From: Brevundimonas huaxiensis
GTDB lineage: Bacteria; Pseudomonadota; Alphaproteobacteria; Caulobacterales; Caulobacteraceae
Assembly (NCBI RefSeq): GCF_014218725.1
Contig: NZ_JABBJE010000009.1
Location: 29,210 to 93,209 of the forward strand
Direction of reading: 5' to 3'
Length of the DNA: 64,000 bases
Part shown: piece by piece, positions 8,628-15,986 of the stretch
Position numbering within the stretch: the first letter of the stretch is position 1
How the letters are laid out: each line of letters opens with the position of its first letter
Made by a program: the position numbers and the translations under genes
The notes under the pieces: generated by a model
Seen by the model: the letters and a program-made list of their open reading frames with translations, nothing else
What the model was told of the DNA's origin: nothing
Database searches by the model: none

Positions 8628-9533
8628 TCACGAAAACAGAATGGACGACAGCCGGCGCCGGCCGTCCTTAGACACGTCCGAGGTCAGGCCGGCCGCCTCG
8701 AAGATGACCAGCAACTGCTTGCGGGCCGCCTGATCGTTCCACTCGCGGTCGGCCTGGATGATGGCCAGCAGATTGTCGACCGCGCCCTTGAAGTCGCCGG
8801 CCGCGCTTTGGGCCTCGGCCAGGTCGAAACGCGCCTGATGATCGTTCGGATCGGCGGCGACCTTGGCCTCGAGTTCGGCCGAGGCGCCGGAAGGAGCCTT
8901 GGACGCCAGGGCCAGCTGGGCGCGCACGCTCTGGACCGTCGGCTCCTTGGAGTCCTGCGGCGCCATGGCGATGGTCTGGGCCGCCTGTTCGGGGTCGCCG
9001 CCCGCCAGATAGACCCGCGCCATGCCGGCGATGGCCTTTTCGTTCTCGGGCTCGATCGACAGGACGTGGGCGAAGGCCTGGGCCGCGCCGCCGAAGTCGT
9101 TCAGGCCCAGCGATTCCTCGCCCAGCTCGAGCAGTTGCGCCGTCTCGGTGGAGCCGCCCTGACCGCCGGTCAGCTTGTCGATGAAGGCCTTGATCTGACT
9201 GTCGGGAATGGCGCCCTGAAAGCCGTCGACCGGCTGGCCGTTGACGAAGGCGTAGACGGTGGGGATCGACTGCACCCGCAGCTGGCCCGCATAGGCCGGG
9301 TTGGCGTCCACATCGATCTTGACCATCTTCACCGCCCCCTTGGCGGCGCGCACGGCCTTCTCCAGCGCAGGCCCCAGGGTCCGGCACGGCCCGCACCAGG
9401 TGGCCCAGAAGTCGACGATGACCGGCTGATGTTTCGACGCCTCGATGACGTCGGTCATGAAGGAGGCGTCCGTGCCTTCCTTGATCAGGTCGCCGGCGGC
9501 GTCGGGGGTCAGGGTCGGGTCGAGCAGGGTCAT
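8628..9533 (-). CDS. cnoX: Thioredoxin-TPR chaperone, CnoX/YbbN type
   Basis: 301 residues. The thioredoxin domain covers about 25-130 with an intact WCGPC active site (C47, C50) and the cis-proline loop 'SIPTVYAF'. The C-terminal half is TPR-like helices ('FGGAAQAFAHVLSIEPENEKAIAGMARVYLAGG', 'ARFDLAEAQSAAGDFKGAVDNLLAI'). CnoX proteins hold oxidatively damaged clients and pass them to GroEL and DnaK; alphaproteobacterial members keep the CxxC lost in E. coli. It is probably the first gene of the seven-gene minus-strand run that ends at ampG and includes gshB, which fits a redox theme. Confidence 0.88.
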   Translation of the reverse strand: MTLLDPTLTPDAAGDLIKEGTDASFMTDVIEASKHQPVIVDFWATWCGPCRTLGPALEKAVRAAKGAVKMVKIDVDANPAYAGQLRVQSIPTVYAFVNGQPVDGFQGAIPDSQIKAFIDKLTGGQGGSTETAQLLELGEESLGLNDFGGAAQAFAHVLSIEPENEKAIAGMARVYLAGGDPEQAAQTIAMAPQDSKEPTVQSVRAQLALASKAPSGASAELEAKVAADPNDHQARFDLAEAQSAAGDFKGAVDNLLAIIQADREWNDQAARKQLLVIFEAAGLTSDVSKDGRRRLSSILFS

Positions 9534-9653
9534 GGGCGAAGTCCGCGCTGAGATCGGTCAGGTTCAACGGTTCAGATGGCGTCGGGATGCGTCGGCATCA
9601 AGCCGGGAAAAGGTCGCGCCGGGATTTCAGACGGTGGTCGTGAAAAACACCGT

Positions 9654-10055
9654 CTAATTCGTCTGACTTCCCCCGCCGCGCGTCTGCCCGTTGACAGTGA
9701 TCCACGAGATGGGGCGGCGGCGCGGATCGTCAAGCGAGGGGCACTTCTGCTCAGTACCGTTAGGGAGTTTACGCAGTTCGTCCCGCTCTTTCGCATGGTC
9801 GGCTAGCCAATCTCGGATGCTTAGCCTCTCACTTTCGCTCGATGTGTGGGGAAGAATGCTGCAACCGACGACCTCAACCCGCAACCGGCCGGACTCGTCA
9901 GGCTTGAGAACCTCGGTCGGGGTCCCACCTCTTGCTTCACACCACGAATCCTGGGGCACATTTCGAAGCCCTGGGTAGATGTCCAACAGAGGATGGTGAG
10001 GCGCGCAGGCGGTAAGAAGCAACGCCAAAAACGCTGTCGCTGTCCATGCTTTCAC
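9654..10055 (-). CDS. Putative lipoprotein, unrecognised
   Basis: 133 residues from a GTG at 10055 (the ATG at 10047 is out of frame). The leader MKAWTATAFLALLLTAC ends in a lipobox (LTAC). Two further Cys (about residues 39 and 65) could form a disulfide in the mature periplasmic part. I do not recognise the family. Base composition is visibly less GC-rich than its neighbours, which hints at later acquisition. It is isolated, 143 bases from the ProX stop. Confidence 0.6.
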   Translation of the reverse strand: MKAWTATAFLALLLTACAPHHPLLDIYPGLRNVPQDSWCEARGGTPTEVLKPDESGRLRVEVVGCSILPHTSSESERLSIRDWLADHAKERDELRKLPNGTEQKCPSLDDPRRRPISWITVNGQTRGGGSQTN

Positions 10056-10198
10056 GAATCCATACTAGGCAGCCTAGGCCGACTATCCGCAACGGAAGGA
10101 GAACGGAAACTTACCTGTTGGCTCAGATTAGGAAGCGAAGGATCTGACCTTGGGATGGCATCAGCGGTTCCAGCTACGGATCGCCCATAGTCTCTAGA

Positions 10199-10711
10199 TC
10201 AAGCCAGCGCCCCGAAATCCACCACGATCGGCTCCCTCTTCAGCAGCGCCAGCACTTGCCGGAAGGCCGCCTGATCCAGGGCGGTGGTCGCCGTATTGGT
10301 CAGGGGGTGGAAGTTGACGATGTCGGCGTCCCACAGCCGCTGGTCCAGCACGAAGGTCACGCGGCGGTCTGTGTCGTTGATCAGGCCCAGCGCCGTGACC
10401 GAGCCGGGGCGGACGCCCAGCGTTTCCCACATCAGCGTCTCATTGCCGAACGACAGCCGCCCCGACCCCATGGCGGCGGCGGCGCGCTTCAGGTCGATGA
10501 CCGTGTCCTGACGCGCCGAGATCAGCCACAGCCGGCCTTTGTGGTCCTTCAGGAACAGGTTCTTGGTGTGGGCGCCGGGCAGGTCGGCCTTCAGGTCCAG
10601 CCCTTCCTCGACGCGAAAGACGGCCGGGTGGTCGTGGGCCGTATGGGTCACGCCGTTCGCCTTCAGCCAGACGCTCAGGGTTTCGCGGTCGAAAGCGGGT
10701 GCGTCAGTCAT
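10199..10711 (-). CDS. ProX/YbaK-type aminoacyl-tRNA deacylase (PrdX family)
   Basis: 170 residues from the ATG at 10711 ([16 protein letters not shown]). Key elements are '[12 protein letters not shown]', '[16 protein letters not shown]' (the K of KNLFL is catalytic in the family) and '[11 protein letters not shown]'. Free-standing members hydrolyse mischarged Ala-tRNAPro, backing up prolyl-tRNA synthetase. An in-frame reading to 10768 would overlap the divergent DUF6065 start and is less likely. No proS is adjacent. Confidence 0.88.
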   Translation of the reverse strand: MTDAPAFDRETLSVWLKANGVTHTAHDHPAVFRVEEGLDLKADLPGAHTKNLFLKDHKGRLWLISARQDTVIDLKRAAAAMGSGRLSFGNETLMWETLGVRPGSVTALGLINDTDRRVTFVLDQRLWDADIVNFHPLTNTATTALDQAAFRQVLALLKREPIVVDFGALA

Positions 10712-10748
10712 GGTTGAGCCGTCGGGTTTCGGGCGGTAGGACAGGGTC

Positions 10749-11516
10749 ATGGTCGATACCGTCAACACGCGCCCTCTGGAACTGGAATGCTATCCGATGA
10801 CGGCCCGGCCGCCGGACCTGGTGCCCGGTCGCCAGTCGCGCAACTGGATGGACGCCTTCATCAGCCGCCACCCCTATCGCTGCCTGCCGCTGAACATGGC
10901 CAACACGACGGGGTGGGAAATCCTGTGCCCGTTCGGCTTCTCGGCCGAGTGGAACGGCGGTCCGCGCCAGGAAGACATCGTTATCACGCCGGATCGGCCC
11001 CAGCACGATCTGGCCCATTTCGTCACCTCGCACTTCTCGCGCGGGGTGCTGACGATGCATCCGCAATATCTGTTCCGCACGCCGCCGGGTTGGGGGATGA
11101 TGTGTTCGGGGTCACCCAACCATGTGAAGGACGGCATCCAGCCCCTGGTCGGCCTGATCGAGACGGACTGGCTGCCCTTCCCCTTCACGATGAACTGGAT
11201 CTTCACCCGGCCGGGGCGGATCACCTTCGAGAAGGGCGAACCCTTCTGCTTCATCAATCTGATCGAGCACAAGAAGGTCGAGCAGTTCCAGCCGATCATC
11301 CGCACGCTGGAATCCAACCCGGTGATGAAGGGCCAGTTCGAGGCCTGGAACCGAGCCCGCACCGACTTCAACCAGCGTCTGGCCGGCGGCGATCCGGATG
11401 CGGCCAAGGAGGCCTGGCAGCGCTATTACTTCAAGGGCGAAGTGCCGGAAGATCTGGGCACGGCGCCGGCGACCCACTCCAACAAGCGCCGGCTGAAGTC
11501 GCCGCGGGTGGGATGA
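10749..11516 (+). CDS. DUF6065 family protein
   Basis: 255 residues from ATG 10749 with AGGA upstream. Features include '[23 protein letters not shown]', '[17 protein letters not shown]' and '[22 protein letters not shown]', the conserved DUF6065 core; the C-terminus is basic. Role unknown. Members are often found near fatty-acid or iron/2OG oxygenase genes, but here the neighbour is the divergent ProX gene, 37 bases between start codons, so the promoters must overlap. Confidence 0.8.
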   Translation: MVDTVNTRPLELECYPMTARPPDLVPGRQSRNWMDAFISRHPYRCLPLNMANTTGWEILCPFGFSAEWNGGPRQEDIVITPDRPQHDLAHFVTSHFSRGVLTMHPQYLFRTPPGWGMMCSGSPNHVKDGIQPLVGLIETDWLPFPFTMNWIFTRPGRITFEKGEPFCFINLIEHKKVEQFQPIIRTLESNPVMKGQFEAWNRARTDFNQRLAGGDPDAAKEAWQRYYFKGEVPEDLGTAPATHSNKRRLKSPRVG

Positions 11517-11520
11517 AAGA

Positions 11521-11554
11521 AAAAGCCCCTCTCCACGCTGTGGAGAGGGGCTTT
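11521..11554. terminator. Bidirectional rho-independent terminator
   Basis: Perfect stem AAAAGCCCCTCTCCAC / GTGGAGAGGGGCTTT with a 3-base loop, between the convergent DUF6065 and lipoprotein genes. A/T runs on both sides suit both directions. Confidence 0.9.
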
Positions 11555-11559
11555 CAGCA

Positions 11560-12132
11560 TCAGGCCGCCGGGCGGGTGACCTGCGGACCCAGGTTCTGGA
11601 TCACCTCGCGGGCGTCGAAGGCGTTGGGGTCGTTGGCGGGTTTGGGGCCGCGACCCAGGACGATTTCGGCACTGGCCTCGAAGCGGTCGACCTGGCGGAC
11701 GTCGAAATCATTGACGCCCCACGGGCCGTAACGGTCCCACGGGCTCCAGAAGCCGCTGCGGTAATAGCGCCACGACGGACCCCAGTAGGGGCTGTAGAAA
11801 CGGTTATAACCCGAATAGAAAGGGTCGGGCGTGCCGACGAAACGGGTGTCGCGGTCGGTGGCGCGGTTGACGGTGGCGAACCAGTCATAGCCGCTTTCGA
11901 CCGTCAGTTCGGCCGAACGCAGCAGCAGCGACTGTTCGACCTGTTCGCGCGAGGTCAGCGAGTTGCCCGAGAAGCTGACCCGGAAACGATTGTTCTCCAA
12001 GCGCTGCTCGGCATAGCCGCCACGCTGGCCGTTGAAGCCTGCGGGTTGATACGGGGTGGCGGTGGCGCAGGCCGCCAGGGCCAGACCGGCGGCGACGGTC
12101 GCCGCCAGGGTCTTCAGGGGGAGGGTTTTCAT
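11560..12132 (-). CDS. CC0125/CC1285 family lipoprotein
   Basis: 190 residues from the ATG at 12132, with AAGGAG 9-10 bases upstream. Leader MKTLPLKTLAATVAAGLALAAC with lipobox (AAAC? LAAC). Mature part has 'RFRVSFSGNSLTSREQVEQSLLLRSAELTVESGYDWF', shared with DUF4136-like lipoproteins, then a Tyr/Trp/Pro-rich loop (YSPYWGPSWRYYRSGFW). The family is known mainly from Caulobacterales and supports the taxonomic call. Likely anchored in the outer membrane; function unknown. Confidence 0.85.
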   Translation of the reverse strand: MKTLPLKTLAATVAAGLALAACATATPYQPAGFNGQRGGYAEQRLENNRFRVSFSGNSLTSREQVEQSLLLRSAELTVESGYDWFATVNRATDRDTRFVGTPDPFYSGYNRFYSPYWGPSWRYYRSGFWSPWDRYGPWGVNDFDVRQVDRFEASAEIVLGRGPKPANDPNAFDAREVIQNLGPQVTRPAA

Positions 12133-12231
12133 GACATCAAACTCCTTGATCGCCCATTCGGGCGCTCTGACGGCTGAACGGAGCATGAACGAAGGCGTTC
12201 CCGACCACTGTATGACGAAGCGTCGCGGCGT

Positions 12232-12864
12232 CTAGAGCCTGAGAACGATCAGCACGGCGGCGACCATCAGCAGCAGACCGACGAAGACGCCGAAGCCCTT
12301 GCGAAAGCGCGGCTGCTGCATGCGGCGCGACAGGGCGGCGCCGGACAGGGCGTAGGTGCTCATCGACACCATATCCATGCCGATGGCCGCCATGGCGAAC
12401 ATCGCCATCTGCGGCGCGACCGGCCGGTTCACGTCGATGAAGGGCGGCAGGACGGCGGTGAAGAATAGGATGGCCTTGGGGTTGGCGATCTGGACGGCGA
12501 ACCCGTCGATCAGGGCGCTGCGGCCCTTCTTGACAACGACCTCGTCGGGATCGGCGGCGGTGGCGAAGGCGCCGCGCAGCGCCTTGATCCCCAGCCAGGC
12601 GACATAGAGCGCGCCCAGCACGGCGATGACCTTGAAGGCGGCGGGAAAGGCCTTGACCAGGGCGCCCAGACCCAGGGCCGCCGCACCGAACCACACCAGG
12701 GTCGCGGCGTTCATGCCCAAGACGCCGATCAGGGCCGAGGCGCGGCCCTTTTCAACGCCGGTCGCGACGGCGAACAGATTGGCGGGACCGGGCGTGATCG
12801 CCATCACCGCCATGACGCCGAGGAAGGTCGAATAGAGGTGCGGATCGACGGGCAGGGCGGGCAT
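12232..12864 (-). CDS. LysE family amino-acid exporter
   Basis: 210 residues, six hydrophobic segments, with 'MAITPGPANLFAVATGVEKGRASALIGVLGMNAATLVW', the LysE/RhtB signature, and 'IANPKAILFFTAVLPPF'. It exports amino acids or homoserine-lactone-like compounds; the substrate cannot be predicted from this. It stands alone, followed upstream by a small inverted-repeat element. Confidence 0.92.
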   Translation of the reverse strand: MPALPVDPHLYSTFLGVMAVMAITPGPANLFAVATGVEKGRASALIGVLGMNAATLVWFGAAALGLGALVKAFPAAFKVIAVLGALYVAWLGIKALRGAFATAADPDEVVVKKGRSALIDGFAVQIANPKAILFFTAVLPPFIDVNRPVAPQMAMFAMAAIGMDMVSMSTYALSGAALSRRMQQPRFRKGFGVFVGLLLMVAAVLIVLRL

Positions 12865-12905
12865 GCGGCGCGATGTCGCTGCTTAGTCGGGCGCGGTCAA
12901 GGCGC

Positions 12906-13054
12906 TCTGTCTCCTCTCCGCGTCACGGGGAGGCGGCGCGGCGCATCTTGCGCCGTGACGGAGGGGGCTTCACCGCCAATACGCATCTGGGCCATCCGAA
13001 GAGCCCCTCCACCGCTGCGCGGTCCCCCTCCCCATTTCATGGGGAGGAGACAGA
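12906..13054. repeat. MITE-like element with terminal inverted repeats
   Basis: About 149 bases with ends TCTGTCTCCTCTCC and GGGGAGGAGACAGA, inverted to each other with one mismatch or gap. Secondary hairpins lie just inside (CCGCGTCACGGGG on the left; CCCCATTTCATGGGG on the right). It has no coding capacity and fits the gap between the LysE start and the next stop codon. No flanking target duplication was recognised. Confidence 0.5.
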
Positions 13055-13057
13055 AAA

Positions 13058-13684
13058 TCAGGCGGCCGGGCGCGCGGGCGGCGCCGGCGGTTCGGGGGCT
13101 TCCGGCGCCTCGGGCGCTTCGGGAACCTCGGCGGCCGCTTCGTCCTCGACGACGGCGTCGGCGGCCTGGTCCAGGGCGTATTGGGCGACCAGGCTATAGG
13201 TCTCCATCTGCTCGGGCGTCGGATTGGTCCAGGCGCTGTTGCGGGCGATGCCTTCGGCGGTGACAATGCCCTTCTGCATCCCCTCCTCCATCGCCTGTTT
13301 GACCTCGGGATCGTTCAGGGCGTCGGCGACGATGGCGTCGACATCGATGTTCTTCAGCGCCTGGGCGGCCATTTCATTGGCGTGTTTGGTCGTCTCCGCG
13401 GTGAAGGCGGCGACGTCGGGCGCATAGTCCGACCACAGGGCGGCGATGCGACGACCGCGTTCGGCCTCGCTCAGGCTCTCGTCTTCGGAAATCGCCTCGG
13501 CCCGTTCGCCAAAGGCCTCCATGCGCGCCTCGAAAGCTTCGGCGGCGGCTTCCATCCGGGCCTCGGCGGTCTCGGCGGAGGCCGGAGCCGGAGCCGGCTC
13601 TGGCGCAGTCGCGGGGCTCTGCGCCAGAGCCGAAGACAGGGGCGCGAGCGCCAGGGCGGCGGTCAGGCTGAGCAGGCGGATCAT
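13058..13684 (-). CDS. Exported Ala/Glu-rich protein, paralogue A
   Basis: 208 residues from the ATG at 13684, with GGGAG upstream. Signal peptide MIRLLSLTAALALAPLSSALAQ. The mature part is Ala/Glu-rich and probably coiled-coil ('ARMEAAAEAFEARMEAFGERAEAI'), and the tail is a run of EAPEAP/PAPPARP. No catalytic motif seen. It resembles the next gene upstream (13765-14214) in order of parts and in the 'EAFxxRMEA' stretch, so the two are probably a tandem duplication. Function unknown. Confidence 0.75.
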   Translation of the reverse strand: MIRLLSLTAALALAPLSSALAQSPATAPEPAPAPASAETAEARMEAAAEAFEARMEAFGERAEAISEDESLSEAERGRRIAALWSDYAPDVAAFTAETTKHANEMAAQALKNIDVDAIVADALNDPEVKQAMEEGMQKGIVTAEGIARNSAWTNPTPEQMETYSLVAQYALDQAADAVVEDEAAAEVPEAPEAPEAPEPPAPPARPAA

Positions 13685-13764
13685 GGGACGGCTCCCGTTG
13701 AATGACCCGCGCAAACTCCGCCCTCAGCCGCCTCGTCTCAAGTGAAATCGCGGTAAGGCTAGGC

Positions 13765-14214
13765 TTACTGCGGCGTCGTCGGCGCAGCGGCCGGCGCGGA
13801 GGCGGCCGCCTCGATCTCGGTGCGGGCCTTCAGCGGGATGCCTTTGATCTGCTGCATCGCCATGGCCATTTGTTCGGCCGGCGCGCCCTGACTGGTGGCG
13901 AAGGTGTTGACCTCCTCGGCGAAAGCGTCGACCTCGGGCTGATACTTGGCCTGCAAGGCGTCCAAATCGGACTTGGCCTTGGCCTTGTCGGTCTGAGCCG
14001 CCGCAGCCTGCATTTCATCGGCCATGGCTTCCATGCGCTCTTGGAAGGCTTCCGCCTTGGCCTCGAAGGCGGCTTCCTCGGGGCTGTCCGCTTCTTGGGC
14101 GGGCGCCGGAGCGGCCTGGGGCGCAGGGGCAGGGGCGGCGGCCTGACCGGCGGCGAAGGCGGGGGTAGTCAGGGCCAGGACGGCGACGGCCGCGGCGGAA
14201 GACAGAAGACGCAT
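13765..14214 (-). CDS. Exported Ala/Glu-rich protein, paralogue B
   Basis: 149 residues from the ATG at 14214; a longer reading to 14328 would overlap the metallophosphoesterase stop and hide the signal peptide MRLLSSAAAVAVLALTTPAFAA. After an Ala/Pro linker come helices 'EAKAEAFQERMEAMADEMQAA' and 'DALQAKYQPEVDAFAEEVNTFA', which parallel those of the downstream gene. Periplasmic, probably coiled-coil; unknown role. Confidence 0.75.
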   Translation of the reverse strand: MRLLSSAAAVAVLALTTPAFAAGQAAAPAPAPQAAPAPAQEADSPEEAAFEAKAEAFQERMEAMADEMQAAAAQTDKAKAKSDLDALQAKYQPEVDAFAEEVNTFATSQGAPAEQMAMAMQQIKGIPLKARTEIEAAASAPAAAPTTPQ

Positions 14215-14293
14215 CGGAAACTCCACGACGAGCCGCCTTGCGGCCCCGAACGAGGCTGCATCCCAGCCCCGGCCGCACCCTCCTACAGTCCGG

Positions 14294-15067
14294 TCAGATT
14301 TCAAAGACCCGATAGGGTTTGTCGCCAAGGGTCTTCAGCACCGGCAGGGCGACATTATAGACGGGCGTCCCCTTGGTGGTGCGTCCCTCCGGCCCGCCGC
14401 GGTGGGCGTGGCCGTGAACGACCAGACGGACGTTGTCGTAGCGATCGATGGTCTCGGCCAGGCGCGACGAGCCCAGGAAGGCGTGGATTTCGGGCGGTTC
14501 GCCCATCACCGTCTCGACCACGGGCGCATAGTGCAGCAGCACGACCGAGCGTTCGGTGCGCAGCATGCGGATCGAGTTCTCGATCAGATTGGCGTCCTCG
14601 ACCGCCTCCTGCACGAAGCGTTTGATCGAAGCCTCGCCGAAGGACGAGAGCATGTAGCGGCCGAAGCCGCCGACGAACCCCTTGCCGCCCGCAAAGCCGA
14701 CGCCGTCGATCTCATAGGCCTCGCCGGTCAGCATCTTGACCCCGGCGTCGGTCAGCATCTTCGTGACGACCTCTGGCTGGCCGCACTCGTGCTCGTGATT
14801 GCCCAGCACGCCGACCATCGGGATCTTGCAGAGCTTGAGATCCTCAAGCAGCCGCTCGACCTCGGGCGTCTTGCCGTAGTTGGTCAGGTCGCCGCACAGG
14901 CACAGGACATCGGCGTCGTCCGACACCCGCTCGAACAGGTCGCGATAGCGATGCTCGGTGGTCTCGCCGACATGAAGGTCCCCGACGGCGGCCACACGCA
15001 GGGTCTTGGCGGGGCCGGGCTCCAGGCCGGGCTGGGTCGTCTGGGGATCGGGGACGGCGTCAGTCAT
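14294..15067 (-). CDS. Calcineurin-like metallophosphoesterase
   Basis: 257 residues, cytoplasmic. All motifs of the fold are in place: GDLHVG (about 29-34), GDLTNYGK, GNHEHE and GHAHRGG, giving a two-metal centre. Substrate unknown; the fold covers cyclic-nucleotide, nucleotide-lipid and protein phosphatases. It begins 13 bases after the stop of the nucleotidyltransferase gene, so the pair is almost certainly co-transcribed. Confidence 0.9.
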   Translation of the reverse strand: MTDAVPDPQTTQPGLEPGPAKTLRVAAVGDLHVGETTEHRYRDLFERVSDDADVLCLCGDLTNYGKTPEVERLLEDLKLCKIPMVGVLGNHEHECGQPEVVTKMLTDAGVKMLTGEAYEIDGVGFAGGKGFVGGFGRYMLSSFGEASIKRFVQEAVEDANLIENSIRMLRTERSVVLLHYAPVVETVMGEPPEIHAFLGSSRLAETIDRYDNVRLVVHGHAHRGGPEGRTTKGTPVYNVALPVLKTLGDKPYRVFEI

Positions 15068-15080
15068 GGCGGCTTACCTT

Positions 15081-15869
15081 TCAGTGGCCCAGGTGGACGG
15101 GGTCGTGGCGTTCCTCCAGCCCCTTGCCCACCACATCGCCGAAGCCCCATTCGGCGACGTCGGCGACATAGTCGCGCGGGCTGAACAGCCGGCCGCGACA
15201 GACCTTCACGCGCGGCGCCGGCAGATCGATCTGGGCCGTCAGTCGCTGAACCAGCTCTTCCATCAGCCAGCGCGGAATCCGGTCGCGCTCGGTCGGATAG
15301 GCGAAGCGGAAGTTCAGCAGGTGCGCCGCCAGCACCTCCCAATAGAGGTCCATCTGGTCCAGCAGGCTCTTCCAGTCGATGGCGTCGGACTGTTTCAGGA
15401 TGACGTGGTTCACATCGGCGCCGTCGTAACGATAGCGGTCCTGAATGAAGACCTTGGACAGGATCAGGGCCGTGGGCGGGGTGATCTGGACCTGATGGCC
15501 ATAGACGGTGATCCGGTCCTCGCTGAACCAGCTGTCGGACACGGCGATGGTGCCGTTGGACATGGCGAAGATGACGTCGAAAAAGTGTTTCTCGTCCTTC
15601 CAGACCTTGGCGATCCAGCGCTCGTCCTCGACGTCGGTGCGATAGCCGTGCTTCTGGAAGAAAGCCAGGATGCGGGGGTAGTCGCCGGGCTTGCAGAAGA
15701 CGTCCAGATCCTTGGTCGGACGACGGATGCCGGTGTAGGCCGTGACCGCATAGGTGCCCGACAGCAGGAAGGGAATGCCGCTCTCCTTCAGCAGGCGCAG
15801 GCTCTCTTCATAGAAGGCCAGGGCGTCCGCCGGCGGCTCGAAGGTCGGTTCGGCGATCACGTCTGACAT
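15081..15869 (-). CDS. Nucleotidyltransferase-fold protein
   Basis: 262 residues. 'GIPFLLSGTYAVTAYTGIRRPTKDLDVFC' gives the (G)S...DxD pattern of the polymerase-beta-like nucleotidyltransferase fold (D-L-D pair), and 'KHFFDVIFAM' supplies the third acidic residue. The rest ('PTALILSKVFIQDRYRYDGADVNHVI') resembles the AbiEii/MNT-like helper region. It may transfer a nucleotide to RNA, a small molecule or protein; none can be chosen from sequence. It is upstream of, and probably in one operon with, the metallophosphoesterase. Confidence 0.75.
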   Translation of the reverse strand: MSDVIAEPTFEPPADALAFYEESLRLLKESGIPFLLSGTYAVTAYTGIRRPTKDLDVFCKPGDYPRILAFFQKHGYRTDVEDERWIAKVWKDEKHFFDVIFAMSNGTIAVSDSWFSEDRITVYGHQVQITPPTALILSKVFIQDRYRYDGADVNHVILKQSDAIDWKSLLDQMDLYWEVLAAHLLNFRFAYPTERDRIPRWLMEELVQRLTAQIDLPAPRVKVCRGRLFSPRDYVADVAEWGFGDVVGKGLEERHDPVHLGH

Positions 15870-15986
15870 CGGCTGGGGCCCTTTGCTGGCAAGGGCGAGT
15901 AAACGGCGACGCTGAACGGCGGTTCCGCAATCCTACCTAGGTCGGCCGCTACGGGATCCTTAACCCCTGCGTGTCACCGTTACGTC

